Source of the DNA: Trichopria drosophilae
Lineage: Eukaryota; Arthropoda; Insecta; Hymenoptera; Diapriidae
Assembly: GCA_030407085.1 (NCBI GenBank)
Contig: CM059582.1
Span: 434,001-498,000 of the forward strand
DNA: 64,000 bases
Direction of reading: 5' to 3'
Part shown: positions 9,964-20,378 of the stretch, piece by piece
How positions within the stretch are numbered: the stretch's first letter is position 1
Layout: every line of letters begins with the position of its first letter
Translations under genes and position numbers: made by a program
The notes under the pieces: model-generated
The model's input: the letters and a program-made list of their open reading frames with translations, nothing else
The model's database searches: none
What the model was told of the DNA's origin: nothing

Positions 9964-10986
9964 TTATTTCCACTTACATTCATCTGCTATCATCACAGCC
10001 TCAAAAAGGTGTTTCTCAAGCTTACTTATAGGTAGATCACTTTGTGGGTAATTTCCCCAAGATTTTAATATATCAGAAGTTTCGATACCTTCAACAACGG
10101 GATATTCTTGATTTTTTTTAGCATATAATTCTTGAGCTTTTTTACTTACAAAAAATTCCAATAAAGCTATAGCATTTTCTCTATTTTTTGCGTTTTTTGT
10201 TACTGCTGCACCACTAAGATTCACCATTACACCATCACTCGGGAAGAAAGCTCCTAACTTTTCTGTGATATTCTTTTTATTTTCTGATGAAAGGATTCTT
10301 GCAAAGTAGTAGCTATTTACTATTGCAACATTGCCTTCACCAGCGGCTACAGCATAAATTTGATCTGTGTCACCACCGCTTGGTTTTCTTGCCATGTTGC
10401 TTACAATTCCACTCACCCATTCTTTTGTTTTTTCAAAACCATTTTTTGCAATCATAAAAGCGATCAATGATCGGTTATATGGACTTGTGGAAGAGCGTGC
10501 TAATATTTTCCCTTTCCATTTTTTATCCGCTAAATCTTCATAGGTACTTAATTCCTTAGGATCTACTGATTCTTTATTATAAACCAATATTCTAGCTCTT
10601 TTTGTTAGACAAAACCAATAATCTTCATTATCTCTAAATTTTGCAGGTATGGCATTTTTTAGAGTCTCTGAATCCACTCGAGATAAGAGCCCTCTTTTTT
10701 TCGCTAAAATCAAATTCACCGCATCTGCAGTTAAAAACAAATCAGCTTCACCGCCATTTTCCATACGTGAAAGCAATTGGGAATAATCGTCAATGATATA
10801 ACGCACCTTGATGCCAGTGGTTTTTGTAAAATCATCAAACAAACTATGTACTAATTCTTCTTTACGTGATGAATAAACGTTTACTACTTGTGAATCATCA
10901 ATTCCGCTATTTTTATATAAAAAATTAATGACTATCAATATAGCCGCTACTAAAGATATAAATATTAAACCTTTTTTCATAAACAA
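9964..10986 (-). CDS. fbpA: Ferric iron ABC transporter substrate-binding protein
   Basis: A 340-residue protein with a hydrophobic N-terminal export segment (residues 4-22), then VNVYSSRKEELVHSLFDDF, the usual opening of FbpA/IdiA-type periplasmic iron-binding proteins. The adjacent tyrosines in NSYYFARIL match the paired tyrosines that ligate ferric iron in the family. It would hand iron to an inner-membrane ABC permease; no permease or ATPase gene lies beside it. In Wolbachia the three components are commonly scattered. The gene symbol follows the family and is not proven. Confidence 0.88.
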   Translation of the reverse strand: MFMKKGLIFISLVAAILIVINFLYKNSGIDDSQVVNVYSSRKEELVHSLFDDFTKTTGIKVRYIIDDYSQLLSRMENGGEADLFLTADAVNLILAKKRGLLSRVDSETLKNAIPAKFRDNEDYWFCLTKRARILVYNKESVDPKELSTYEDLADKKWKGKILARSSTSPYNRSLIAFMIAKNGFEKTKEWVSGIVSNMARKPSGGDTDQIYAVAAGEGNVAIVNSYYFARILSSENKKNITEKLGAFFPSDGVMVNLSGAAVTKNAKNRENAIALLEFFVSKKAQELYAKKNQEYPVVEGIETSDILKSWGNYPQSDLPISKLEKHLFEAVMIADECKWK

Positions 10987-11103
10987 ACCCCTTCCTTGTC
11001 ATTATCTCAAGCTATCAAAATAACAAGGTCTTAGCAAGTGTAAATCTTCAAAACGTTGCAGTTACAGTACTGGAATAGCGATAAAAAGAAGTACGAGCCA
11101 GAT

Positions 11104-12510
11104 TTAATTAATAATATAAGTAATATCTGGATGGCCACATCGTTCAGCAACTACTTGTAACAATTTTGAACTAATCTTTTCTTCACTCTTTTTGATAGTT
11201 CTAATAGCTGTTTCATTGGGCTTTTCACTACTAGCATCTTTTGTATCTAATAACAAGTAATCTTTAAAATCAGTTTTGCTCCAATGATGAATTGTGCAAG
11301 CTAAAGTGAAAAGCAGTAGAGTGCCTGAAATTGCAACGATTGGCCAGTAAATAGTAGGATTTGTGTATGAACTTACTATATTGCTCAAACCACCTGTTGA
11401 ATAAAGTGCTAAAGGGAAGGTTGTGTTTCCAGTAATAAGAACTGTTCCTAAGATAGGAAGCCATATTCTATCATTGATTAATGAATTTACTTTACTCTTG
11501 TAATAGATTGGCTGGCCTGTAAATTCTACGATGTTCGGATTACTTTTTGCTTTTTCTGGAAGAGAGTGAAACGTAAAGTAAACACGATTATCGTTGCTAT
11601 ATTTTAATACCAAAGATTTGATGCATTTCTCATCTTTCTTTAATTTACCTAATATCTCATCTAAAACTTCTTGAGTATCTCTTTTTGTGATCTTGTGCTC
11701 CTTAGTACGTACTGCTTGCATAAATTCCCATGTAATTCCTAAGACTAAACAAGACGCTAATACTCCGACAAATATAGTAACAGGATTTATGCTGCCGATG
11801 AATCCAATGAATTCTCTTTGCTTCACAGCTAAAACGATTGACGTAATACAACATGCCGTAATAAGACCTACGAAAGGCATTGTAACTTTCTTCTTTTGCA
11901 TCGTATACTTTACTTTCTGTAAAAATCTGTTTGTCTTTTTATTATCTTCAAGCAAAGATTTTTCAGAGCCATCTGTTTGATATGATGGTGGAGGAGTTAG
12001 ATTTGTCTTCATTACTCCTTCTAAATTTTCTGATGGTTTTTTACTATTCCAAAGTAGACTATACATTGTCTCTTCAGAAGGTGATCTGCTTAAATGTTGA
12101 CTATTTATTTCATTATCAGCTTTAGAACTATCTTCTGGAGTTTTTTGACTTTTATTTACAACTGCATAAGCAGGCTCTTCTGGTTTACTGTCAGCTAATC
12201 CGTTTGGAGTAGATAAATTCAACACTGCATAAGAAGATTCTTCTGATCCATTTGGGCTTTGTGATATATCAAGTTGTAAATCTGGATTTCTCGGTGGAAG
12301 AGCAGGTGATATTTCATTAGGTTGTGAAGCTTGATTAGTTGGTAGAATAGGTGATGGCTTATTCGAGGTAGCTTCTTCAAATAGATTTGTGTTTTTGCCA
12401 TCTTGTTTTGGAGTGCTTGTTCTGAGAGCTGGTCTTGGTGGAGTTGCTTTACTATTTTCACTCACTGCTGTATGAGAAGGCAGTGTGACTTTTTGTTCAT
12501 TCCTAGGCAT
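11104..12510 (-). CDS. Membrane protein with tandem tyrosine and proline-rich motifs (candidate effector)
   Basis: Not recognised as a named family. The N-terminal 200 residues are polar and disordered-looking, rich in Pro and Ser. They carry PPRPAL (24-29) and ALPPRNP (70-76), three similar tyrosine units EESSYAVLNLS (Y94), EEPAYAVVNKS (Y115) and EETMYSLLWNS (Y150), and a PPSY (174-177). Two hydrophobic helices follow at about 212-229 and 243-262, then a soluble stretch, then two more near the C-terminus. The tyrosine units resemble EPxYA-type host-kinase substrate motifs, PPSY fits the WW-domain ligand PPxY, and the prolines fit SH3 ligands. These resemblances are inference. No signal peptide. 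Confidence 0.8.
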   Translation of the reverse strand: MPRNEQKVTLPSHTAVSENSKATPPRPALRTSTPKQDGKNTNLFEEATSNKPSPILPTNQASQPNEISPALPPRNPDLQLDISQSPNGSEESSYAVLNLSTPNGLADSKPEEPAYAVVNKSQKTPEDSSKADNEINSQHLSRSPSEETMYSLLWNSKKPSENLEGVMKTNLTPPPSYQTDGSEKSLLEDNKKTNRFLQKVKYTMQKKKVTMPFVGLITACCITSIVLAVKQREFIGFIGSINPVTIFVGVLASCLVLGITWEFMQAVRTKEHKITKRDTQEVLDEILGKLKKDEKCIKSLVLKYSNDNRVYFTFHSLPEKAKSNPNIVEFTGQPIYYKSKVNSLINDRIWLPILGTVLITGNTTFPLALYSTGGLSNIVSSYTNPTIYWPIVAISGTLLLFTLACTIHHWSKTDFKDYLLLDTKDASSEKPNETAIRTIKKSEEKISSKLLQVVAERCGHPDITYIIN

Positions 12511-12601
12511 ATTAGCTCCAAAATTAATTACAATGTTACATTAACTACTCTGTATTTACTAAGATATGGTAAATGCTAATTTAAAGATAAATATGAAGAA
12601 T

Positions 12602-13387
12602 TTAGTATAAAAATTGCTTATCAAAAATCCTCTCGTCTAATGAGCAATCTTTATCAAAAAGCAGAGTGACTGTGTTTTCATGATCTTTCTGCATTTTTAT
12701 CTGCGATATATCAGGAAATTCCTTGTAATCTGATACTACAAGTGCTGGACGATTTTCCACATCGTTGATATCAATTTGCACTATTGTATCATTTGAGATT
12801 AGCGCTCCATTCCAACGCCTTGGGTAGTAGCTATTAATGGAAGTCAGTGCAAATGAATTTGAATTAAGTGGTAAGATTGGCCCGCCGGCAGAGAAGTTAT
12901 ATGCAGTACTGCCTGTGGGAGTAGACAATATTATTCCATCCCCTCTGAAATTTTCTACTTTTAGCTTATCATTAATGGTAATATTCATCTCTACTATTTG
13001 ATTTGCTTTTCTAAAGACATACACTTCATTTACTGCTATGTAATGGTGTTTTTTGCCATTTATGTCTTTGGCTTCCATTTTTAGTAAAGTTAGCTGAGTA
13101 GGGGCTGCATGTTCTATATGATCAATTAGCTCTTTAAAACATTTATTCATTAAAAACCCTACATTACCGGTATTTATTCCATATACATGTATATCTTTAT
13201 TTCCTATGACGTAGTTGTGCAGAGTGCGTAGCATAAAACCATCACCGCCAACAACTATCAGCAAATCAACTTCAGGCTTACTTGCTTCTGCTATATTGAT
13301 AAAATTAAGCTCCTGTAGTAGTTTAGATACTTCCTGAGATTTGGGTAGTGAAGAAGCAACATAGCCTACATTTTTATACTTATACAT
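12602..13387 (-). CDS. nadK: NAD kinase
   Basis: It phosphorylates NAD to NADP using ATP. The GGDG motif (VVGGDGFMLRTLHNY) is near residue 47, then NTGNVGFLMN, and the substrate-binding DGIILSTPTGSTAYNFSAGGPI segment near residue 150. The length of 261 residues is on the short side but standard for alphaproteobacterial NAD kinases. rpmE lies 21 bp upstream on the same strand, so the two probably share a transcript. Confidence 0.95.
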   Translation of the reverse strand: MYKYKNVGYVASSLPKSQEVSKLLQELNFINIAEASKPEVDLLIVVGGDGFMLRTLHNYVIGNKDIHVYGINTGNVGFLMNKCFKELIDHIEHAAPTQLTLLKMEAKDINGKKHHYIAVNEVYVFRKANQIVEMNITINDKLKVENFRGDGIILSTPTGSTAYNFSAGGPILPLNSNSFALTSINSYYPRRWNGALISNDTIVQIDINDVENRPALVVSDYKEFPDISQIKMQKDHENTVTLLFDKDCSLDERIFDKQFLY

Positions 13388-13408
13388 GTTAAATAAAGAG
13401 GGGAGGAA

Positions 13409-13621
13409 CTAAAAAAGACTCCCGTATTTATCATTAAACTTAGCTATTTTACTATCCTTCTCCCCTGAACCGCTTGTCAAACTTCCAGTCCATGCAGGAT
13501 GAGTAAGAGGATCTCTATCAAGCTTTATTTTTTGACCTTCTTTTCCATAAGTGGAATAGGTTTCAAACTCTTGACCATCTGTCATAACTATAGTGACTTT
13601 GTGATAATCGATTTTTGTCAT
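13409..13621 (-). CDS. rpmE: 50S ribosomal protein L31
   Basis: A 70-residue protein matching rickettsial L31, with a conserved THPAWTGS segment and a C-terminal KFNDKYGSLF. The zinc-binding cysteines of the C+ form are absent, so this is the cysteine-free form. It leads a short operon with nadK and is divergent from fabD across 104 bp. Confidence 0.9.
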   Translation of the reverse strand: MTKIDYHKVTIVMTDGQEFETYSTYGKEGQKIKLDRDPLTHPAWTGSLTSGSGEKDSKIAKFNDKYGSLF

Positions 13622-13725
13622 TGTTCTTACAAATTTCTTGCCAGCTAAAATTTTAGTGAATCTGGTTCATTTGGTCAATCATTATTGTGAAATATTGACA
13701 AACAATAAATAAAGTAGTATTCTCA
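13622..13725. promoter_or_regulatory. Divergent promoter region between rpmE and fabD
   Basis: The 104-bp gap between divergent starts must hold both promoters. A possible fabD promoter is seen as TTGACA at about 13695-13700, with an AT-rich TAGTATTCT-like segment about 16 bases later. No operator repeats are evident. Confidence 0.4.
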
Positions 13726-14712
13726 ATGAAGAATAAAAAAATTTTTATGATTTTTGCTTTTCCTGGTCAGGGCTCCCAATTTGTAGGAATGGGAAAGAGC
13801 TTATATGATGAATTTTTAGTTGCAAGGAACGTATTTGATGAAGTAGATGACATATTGGGTAGAAAGCTGTCTCATTTGATTTTCAATGGTCCTATTGAGA
13901 AATTAACCATCACGGAAAACGCTCAGCCAGCTATAATGGCAGTGTCAATTGCAATGCTGCGTGTTATGAAGCACGTATTTGGTGAATCTCTTTACAGCGT
14001 TCAGTATGTTTGTGGGCATTCAGTTGGCGAGTATACAGCACTATGTGCTGCAGGGGCATTGACGCTTGAGTCTGCAGTCAAATTGCTAAAAGTTCGTAGC
14101 GAAGCAATGCATGAAGCTTCACTAAAATGCAAAGGTGGAATGTTTGCTCTACTTGGAGCAGAAATAAGTGAAGTAGAAGGTATATTAAAATCAGCTCAAA
14201 TTGATTGTGAAATTGCAAACGATAATGGTGGTGGGCAGGTAGTGGTGAGTGGTACTGCAGAAGCTCTTGAGGTGTTACCTGATTTGTTTAAAAATTCGAG
14301 TGTGAAGAAAATGATTAGATTACAAGTTAGTGGGCCTTTTCACTCATCTTTTATGAAACCTGCTGATGAAAAACTTCTGGAATTTTTAAAAAGCATCAAC
14401 ATAACTCGCCCTTCGATTCCTTTTGTATCAAACGTTACAGCTAAGAAAGAAAGTGATCCAGAGATCATAAGAGCTTTGCTCGCTAAGCAAGTCATAAGCA
14501 GAGTGAGGTGGAGAGAAATGATTTTACATATGACAAGCCGTGACACTAATAAATTCGTTGAAATTGGGCCTAATAAAGTTCTATCCAATTTAGTTAAAAG
14601 AATTGACCAATCTATCAATACAAAAAGCATAGGTAGTATTAGTGATGCTGATAACTTCTTTAATGAGTCATTAATGTTGACAGCGGAAAATTTAAAAGTT
14701 GGGTTAAGTTAA
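13726..14712 (+). CDS. fabD: Malonyl-CoA-ACP transacylase
   Basis: It moves malonyl groups from CoA to acyl carrier protein for fatty acid synthesis. FPGQGSQ opens the fold, the nucleophile serine sits in GHSVGEY near residue 99, the arginine follows in KVRSEAM, and the histidine is in GPFHSSFM near residue 206. The 328-residue length fits. The start at 13726 precedes a second ATG at 13747 (M8) that would begin just before the conserved FAFPGQGSQ; either is possible. No other fab gene adjoins it. Confidence 0.95.
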   Translation: MKNKKIFMIFAFPGQGSQFVGMGKSLYDEFLVARNVFDEVDDILGRKLSHLIFNGPIEKLTITENAQPAIMAVSIAMLRVMKHVFGESLYSVQYVCGHSVGEYTALCAAGALTLESAVKLLKVRSEAMHEASLKCKGGMFALLGAEISEVEGILKSAQIDCEIANDNGGGQVVVSGTAEALEVLPDLFKNSSVKKMIRLQVSGPFHSSFMKPADEKLLEFLKSINITRPSIPFVSNVTAKKESDPEIIRALLAKQVISRVRWREMILHMTSRDTNKFVEIGPNKVLSNLVKRIDQSINTKSIGSISDADNFFNESLMLTAENLKVGLS

Positions 14713-15206
14713 AGCATATCTATTTAATATCATTCAAGTAGTTGACACTAGTTCCTTTATGATGGTGTTATTCCAGTTACAACTGTACGAACATTATCTG
14801 TAGGAAGATGTCATTCCAGTGCTTGACACTGGTTTTTCATAATCATCAAAACGTTGTATTTAACATAAAGCAGCTACTTTTATACTCGTAAATTTAATAA
14901 AATTCCTGGATCCCAGTGTCAAGCACTGGGATGACACCGAATAGGCTACTTGAATAATACTGAAAGAGCTACTGGAACGACAAGGTGCTACTGAATGACA
15001 CCTTTGGGCACTGCCGTCATAAATCTGCTACTTTTTAGATGAACAAAGATGATCAGCTCGTGACGCTGAAATCCAGGAATCAAGAAGCCAGTGTCAAGCA
15101 CTGAGATGACACCGAATGGGCTATCTAAACGACAAGGGGCTGTTTGAATAGCACCCTTCCGGTGCCTCAAACTACAACAGTTGTGAATAGAGAGTAATAC
15201 GAAAAA
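14713..15206. repeat. Intergenic block of palindromic repeats
   Basis: Nearly the whole 494-bp gap is built from copies or half-copies of the Wolbachia-type palindrome: about 14811-14833 (CATTCCAGTGCTTGACACTGG), a near-perfect hairpin at 14910-14932, and degenerate copies near 15060-15115. Phrases such as ATGACACCGAATGGGCTA recur within it. The only open frames are repeat translations. Hairpins next to both gene ends could act as terminators for fabD and gpmI, which converge here. Confidence 0.75.
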
Positions 15207-16739
15207 TTATACAATCAACGAACTACCTATCATCTCTTTTGGCTTTTTGAGCCCAAGTAGCTGTAAAATAGTGGGGGTAATATCAGATAATTTTCCATCT
15301 CTTAGTTTTAGATTGTTACAAGATATAATGAATGGAACTTTATTTAGAGTGTGTGCTGTGTGAGGTGTATTATTTTCTTCATCGAACATACATTCTACAT
15401 TGCCATGGTCTGCTGTAATAATGAGTGCAGTCTTATCCACTTCTTTGACAACGTTGAGTACTTTTGCAAGGCAATCATCTACAGCGAGCACAGCTTGCTC
15501 AGCTGCTTTTATGTCACCTGTATGTCCTACCATATCAGGGTTAGCGTAGTTTACAACTATCAGCGCAAATTCTTGAGAATGAATTTTTTTTACAAGTTTT
15601 TCTGTGAGCTCAAAGGCTGACATTTCAGGCTGCAAATCATAAGTTTTAACTTTTGGTGAAGGAATTAGTATTCTTTCTTCACCGGAAAAAGGTTCTTCTC
15701 TTCCGCAATTAAAAAAGAAAGTCACATGTGCGTATTTCTCAGTTTCAGCAATGCGCAGTTGCCGTAATTTATTGTCTTCTATTATCTGTCCCAAAGTGTT
15801 GGCAAAAGATTCAGGAGGAAAGAGATAAGGGATTTTTAAATCCGCTTTATATTGCATCATACTTAGAATTGAAGGGAATGGTTTTCCTTCACGACCTTCT
15901 GTCATGCGAGTATAGATTCCAGTGTCACGCGCTGGAATGACACCTGATAAAATACTTGCCAATTGTATCATTCGATCAGCACGAAAGTTAGCCAATAGCA
16001 ATCCATCTTCTGGTTTTATACCTTGATAATCGCCTATTATTGCGGGCCTGATAAATTCATCGGTTATATTATTTTGATAATTTTCATCAACAAGCGATAC
16101 TGCATCATCATAACGAGGCGCCTTTGCAAATGCGATGGCTTCATAGGCTTCAATTGTTCTTTCCCACCTATTATCACGGTCCATAGCATAATAACGCCCA
16201 GAGACGGTGGCGATTCTTATATCATTTTCCTTTATGCTTTCTGTAAATTCTTGAATGCATCTTTTCCCTGAATTTGGCAGTGTGTCTCTGCCATCTAAAA
16301 ATGCGTGTATTACAACTTTAATTCCGCGTTGTGATATCTTGTTTGCTAAAGATGAAATGTGCTTTTGATGCGAATGAACACCGCCATCTGATATCAATCC
16401 CATTATATGGCATATGCCATTCTTACTTTTTAGATCATTAATAAAATTCTGTAGATTTGCATTATTTTCTATCGTTTCGATTTCTTGATTAATACGCTGA
16501 AGGCTTTGTATTGCCACTCTACCGCTACCAATATTCATATGGCCAACTTCTGAATTGCCTATTTGGCCTTCTGGTAATCCAACATCAGTTCCACAGGCAG
16601 ATAAACTGCACTTTGGATAATTAGAGCTAATATGTTGCCAACAAGGTGGATTTGAATTGCTAATAGCATTGTATTTACTATTTTCTATTCCGTTGCCCCA
16701 GCCATCTAATATACATAAAACGACTGATTTAAAGTTCAT
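15207..16739 (-). CDS. gpmI: 2,3-bisphosphoglycerate-independent phosphoglycerate mutase with in-frame repeat insert
   Basis: It interconverts 3- and 2-phosphoglycerate with two manganese ions. Motifs: [12 protein letters not shown] at the N-terminus, the nucleophile serine in [67 protein letters not shown] and HTAHT. ATG 16739 opens at the conserved N-terminus, so I prefer it to the in-frame start at 16781. Between the [12 protein letters not shown] helix and the SMMQYKADL segment lie extra residues ([11 protein letters not shown]) encoded by a palindromic repeat at 15916-15938. Confidence 0.95.
   Translation of the reverse strand: MNFKSVVLCILDGWGNGIENSKYNAISNSNPPCWQHISSNYPKCSLSACGTDVGLPEGQIGNSEVGHMNIGSGRVAIQSLQRINQEIETIENNANLQNFINDLKSKNGICHIMGLISDGGVHSHQKHISSLANKISQRGIKVVIHAFLDGRDTLPNSGKRCIQEFTESIKENDIRIATVSGRYYAMDRDNRWERTIEAYEAIAFAKAPRYDDAVSLVDENYQNNITDEFIRPAIIGDYQGIKPEDGLLLANFRADRMIQLASILSGVIPARDTGIYTRMTEGREGKPFPSILSMMQYKADLKIPYLFPPESFANTLGQIIEDNKLRQLRIAETEKYAHVTFFFNCGREEPFSGEERILIPSPKVKTYDLQPEMSAFELTEKLVKKIHSQEFALIVVNYANPDMVGHTGDIKAAEQAVLAVDDCLAKVLNVVKEVDKTALIITADHGNVECMFDEENNTPHTAHTLNKVPFIISCNNLKLRDGKLSDITPTILQLLGLKKPKEMIGSSLIV
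15916..15938. repeat. Palindromic repeat inside the gpmI coding frame
   Basis: The bases ATTCCAGTGTCACGCGCTGGAAT form an imperfect hairpin (arms ATTCCAG/CTGGAAT). The same core (TTCCAGYGTCACGCGCTGGAATGA) is seen in the intergenic hairpin at 8515-8537. It adds about a dozen residues without breaking the frame. Confidence 0.85.
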
Positions 16740-16964
16740 ATAAAAGTTATCATCGAAAACCTCCGATGATACCAAAAACAAACTCTTCTCACAACTTTTG
16801 TGTTAAAATAAGAGATAGAAAAAGCTGCTTGGAGGCAATGGTATATGAAGTTTTTCATAAAATATTTTATTAAAGAGATTGACAATTACTGAAGTGTTTA
16901 CAAAAACACTTGCATAGCTTTAATAACGAGGTTAAATAAGCTCTAGCCAATATATAAAAGATAA
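16740..16964. other. Gap upstream of gpmI
   Basis: AT-rich sequence with the gpmI promoter presumably near 16745-16810. A short TTGACAATTACTGAAG stretch near 16878 could be part of a plus-strand promoter. I see no RNA gene or coding frame before the leucine-rich-repeat remnant begins. Confidence 0.35.
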
Positions 16965-17435
16965 CATTTAGCAACATCAGGCATTACAATTGATATAAAC
17001 AAATTCGTAAACTTTTTAAAAAATAACACACACATTACAAAGCTTATTTTACGATGTTCAAGCATTAATTATGAAGGTATGAAAGAACTAGCTAAGCTTG
17101 CACATCTTACTTCACTTGATCTGAGTTGCAATTCTGTTGGTACAGAAGGTGCAAAGGTTTTAGCAAGCGGAAATCTTACAAATCTTATTACACTTAAAGT
17201 ATATGATAACAGCATTAATTACAGAGGTGCACAAACTTTGACGAGTGGAAATTTGGTGCGTCTTACTTCGCTTATTTTTAATTATTGCAGTATTGATGGC
17301 GCGTTGCCTAAAAATTTTCTACCTGAATTAAGAAGGAAATGTAATAAAAGAAAAATAGTAGAGGAGCCAGATAGCAAGCTAAGTCAGGTGCAGGTATCTT
17401 TGCATTTTGATAGTAAAGGCTTTAAAGCTATATAA
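16965..17435 (+). pseudogene. Leucine-rich-repeat protein remnant
   Basis: An open frame from 16965 to TAA 17433 encodes leucine-rich repeats of the ribonuclease-inhibitor-like type: THITKLILRCSSINYEGMKEL, LTSLDLSCNSVGTEGAKVL, LITLKVYDNSINYRGAQTL and LTSLIFNYCSID. The first ATG (17079) lies inside the second repeat, and a stop precedes 16965, so the N-terminus has been lost. The C-terminal 35 residues are basic and non-repetitive. This is either a decayed fragment or a short protein started at 17079. Confidence 0.6.
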
Positions 17436-17521
17436 CTTCACACGTTTTGTCTGTTTAAGAGACAAAAAAAGGTAGTGAATTTTGGGCTAAAAGTGAAATG
17501 TACAGATTGTATAAAATAGTG

Positions 17522-17593
17522 CTCCCCGGGCCGGATTCGAACCAGCGACCAATTGGTTAACAGCCAACTGCTCTACCACTGAGCTACCGAGGA
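17522..17593 (-). tRNA. tRNA-Asn (GTT)
   Basis: The reverse strand folds as a standard tRNA: acceptor TCCTCGG/CCGGGGA, D arm GCTC...GAGC, anticodon loop CTGTTAA with GTT at 17559-17561, and T arm CTGGTTCGAATCCGG. The 3' CCA is not encoded. The anticodon reads AAC/AAU. Confidence 0.95.
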
Positions 17594-17804
17594 ATAAACT
17601 GTTTTCAACTTATCATATTGAACGTAGATTGTAAATGATTTTTATGTGGACTTTAAACCTAGATATCATTCCAGAGCATGGAGCTGTAATCCAGTTCTTA
17701 TTACCTGATATGCTCATTTGACAGTTAAGTCTTCTCTACCCCTATTTGCATAATACCTTGACGATTCCGTTCACGTTTAAAAGATACAGAGGTAGTAGGG
17801 TGTG
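17594..17804. other. Gap between tRNA-Asn and alaS end
   Basis: Holds a degenerate palindromic-repeat copy near 17667-17700 (ATCATTCCAGAGCATGGAGCTG...). No gene seen. Confidence 0.45.
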
Positions 17805-20378
17805 TTAGTTTTTGCAAGCTGTTATTTTGCTATGGATTGCTGTAATGGCATCGTCTATTTTATTGTTATCACAGCCTGTTTGGGCAAGTTCGGCATTTCC
17901 ACCGCAATCCCTTCTGGTTACAGTAGATACTAGCTCTTTTGCATTGATCTTATTAGTTAAATCTTTACTTACTTTGACAATCAAAACTGTTTTATCCTTT
18001 TCTGTTACCATGAAGGCTATTACAGTTTTCGGTTTTTGTTGCTGTAGAGCAAATTCCCTTATTATACTTCCTGGAACGTTATTGAAAGTGTGGCTTACGA
18101 AATTTATTCCATTTATTTCGGTACTTTTTACAGTTTCTACACTGATAAGCTTTTTATAAAGATTTTTTATTTTGACTTCAAATTCTTTGCGCTCTTGGCT
18201 TAAAATACTGAGTCGACTTATTATTTCATTTACTGGTGCTTTTACAGATTCTGCAACTTTTTTTAAGCTAATTTCATTATTGCGTGCATAATTAATTGCT
18301 TCTTGACTGGTTAAAGCTTCGATTCTTCTTACTCCAGATGCAACGGAACATTCTGCTACTATCTTAAACAAACCAATTTCTCCAGTACGCTCCACGTGTG
18401 TACCGCCACATAATTCTTTTGAATCTCCAATTTTTACAACCCTAACCTTATCACCATATTTTTCACCAAATAAGGCCATGGCTCCTTCATCTATTGCCTG
18501 ATCCGCACCTTGAATTTTTGTAGACGTAGAAAGATTTTCTCTAATTAGAGAATTTACCATATCTTCTACCCAAAATAGCTGATCCTGAGTTACTGGCGTG
18601 TTATGACTGAAGTCAAATCTTAGCCTATTCGGTGCGACTAGAGAACCTTTTTGAGTAACATGATCACCCAAGATTTTTCTGAGTGCAAAGTGTAGAAGAT
18701 GTGTAGCTGAATGATTTCTTCTTAAGTCTTGTCTTCTTTTCTTGTCGATACTAGCTGTAACTGTATCACCTTTACAAATTGAGCCGACGCACCTGTGCAA
18801 ATACAAGTCATTAATCTTGTTGGTATTTTCGACTGTTACCATACTTCCATCAGACTGTATAAGATTTCCAATATCTCCCACTTGTCCACCTGACTCTCCA
18901 TAAAAAGGTGTTTTATCAAGTATAATAGTTATCTTTTCTCCTTCTTTTGCAGAATCAATCACTTCGTTTTTAGAGGAAATTATTGCGAGTACTGTTGCAT
19001 CCTTTGCTTCATCACGTTCATAACCAACAAATTCCGTTTTGCCAAACTGATCGATTAAATTAAACCATACTTGTTCAACAGACTTTTCACCAGAGCCAGT
19101 CCAATTAGCACGTGCTCTTTCTTTTTGCTCTTTCATTGCATTATCAAAACCTTTTTGGTCAAAATTTATTTTCCTTTCTTTCAAAATATCAAGTGTGATA
19201 TCCAAAGGAAATCCATAAGTGTCATATAGTTTGAATGCTGATTCTCCAGATAGAGTGTCACCTGATTTTAAATCTGCAGTGAATTTGTCCAAGAGATTAA
19301 TGCCTTTCATTAAAGTGTCTTTAAAGTTTTCTTCCTCTGATTTTAACGTTGTTTCTATTAAGCTTTTAGCTCTGATTAGCTCTGGATAAGCATCTCCCAT
19401 ATAAGCCAAACTTGTACCATCTATGAGTGCAGGAAAAACAAGGTTCAATAGAGAATCATTATATCCAAGTAGGTGGATATAACGTGCTGCTCTCCTGATC
19501 AATCTGCGTGGTACATAATTTCTTCCTTCATTTCCAGGAAGCACTCCTTCTGCGATGAGAAATGCAGCTGCACGAAGGTGATCTGCGATAATCTTATGAG
19601 CTACTTTATTCTCCGTATTTCCACAGTACTCTTGCAATTTACTTACCAGAGCAGAAAATAGGTTAATATCATAGTTATCATGAACGTTCTGCATAACAGC
19701 TGCTATTCTTTCAAGGCCCATTCCGGTATCGATGCATTTTTTTGGTAATTTTTGTAAATTACCTTCTTCATCTTTATTAAATTCCATGAATACCAGGTTC
19801 CAAATTTCAACAATTCTGTCGTCTTCATGCAAAGCCTGATTTCCATGATCGTAAAAGATTTCAGAACATGGGCCGCATGGACCAGTATTGCCCATGCTCC
19901 AAAAGTTATCATCTGTTGTAATTCTTATGATTTTATCATCTGAAAAGCCACTTATCTTACGCCAAATTTCATATGCTTCATCATCAGTGTGGTAAACAGT
20001 TATGGATAGTCTGTTTTTATCAAGAGACAATTCTTCAGTAATAAATTTCCACGCAAATTCTATCGCAGTTTCTTTAAAGTAATCACCAAAGCTAAAATTT
20101 CCGAGCATTTCAAAAAATGTGTGATGCCGAGATGTATAGCCAACATTTTCAAGATCATTGTGTTTACCACCTGCTCTGAGACACTTTTGACTTGAAACGG
20201 CACGTTTCATTTCAGTTTTTTGCGTGCCGGTAAAGATGTTTTTGAACTGTACCATACCAGCATTTGTAAACATGAGTGTTGGATCATGCTCTGGAATCAA
20301 AGGAGAAGAAGGAACTTGCTCATGATTGTTATTTACAAAAAGTTTTATAAATCTTTCTCTAATTTCGTTTAGCTTCAT
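17805..20378 (-). CDS. alaS: Alanyl-tRNA synthetase
   Basis: Charges tRNA-Ala and edits mischarged serine or glycine. The N-terminal class II core begins [14 protein letters not shown] and includes [13 protein letters not shown] and the [21 protein letters not shown] segment. The editing-domain zinc ligands are seen as [11 protein letters not shown] and [13 protein letters not shown]. The C-terminal C-Ala region ends with [13 protein letters not shown]. At 857 residues it is complete though slightly shorter than E. coli AlaRS (876). Confidence 0.97.
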   Translation of the reverse strand: MKLNEIRERFIKLFVNNNHEQVPSSPLIPEHDPTLMFTNAGMVQFKNIFTGTQKTEMKRAVSSQKCLRAGGKHNDLENVGYTSRHHTFFEMLGNFSFGDYFKETAIEFAWKFITEELSLDKNRLSITVYHTDDEAYEIWRKISGFSDDKIIRITTDDNFWSMGNTGPCGPCSEIFYDHGNQALHEDDRIVEIWNLVFMEFNKDEEGNLQKLPKKCIDTGMGLERIAAVMQNVHDNYDINLFSALVSKLQEYCGNTENKVAHKIIADHLRAAAFLIAEGVLPGNEGRNYVPRRLIRRAARYIHLLGYNDSLLNLVFPALIDGTSLAYMGDAYPELIRAKSLIETTLKSEEENFKDTLMKGINLLDKFTADLKSGDTLSGESAFKLYDTYGFPLDITLDILKERKINFDQKGFDNAMKEQKERARANWTGSGEKSVEQVWFNLIDQFGKTEFVGYERDEAKDATVLAIISSKNEVIDSAKEGEKITIILDKTPFYGESGGQVGDIGNLIQSDGSMVTVENTNKINDLYLHRCVGSICKGDTVTASIDKKRRQDLRRNHSATHLLHFALRKILGDHVTQKGSLVAPNRLRFDFSHNTPVTQDQLFWVEDMVNSLIRENLSTSTKIQGADQAIDEGAMALFGEKYGDKVRVVKIGDSKELCGGTHVERTGEIGLFKIVAECSVASGVRRIEALTSQEAINYARNNEISLKKVAESVKAPVNEIISRLSILSQERKEFEVKIKNLYKKLISVETVKSTEINGINFVSHTFNNVPGSIIREFALQQQKPKTVIAFMVTEKDKTVLIVKVSKDLTNKINAKELVSTVTRRDCGGNAELAQTGCDNNKIDDAITAIHSKITACKN

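Noticed and set aside
14988..15170. A 60-codon ORF on the minus strand
   Set aside because: It is a translation of palindromic repeat copies (GVISVLDTG-like) with no other support.
17812..18159. A 115-codon plus-strand ORF with hydrophobic residues
   Set aside because: It is antisense to the alaS C-terminal domain.
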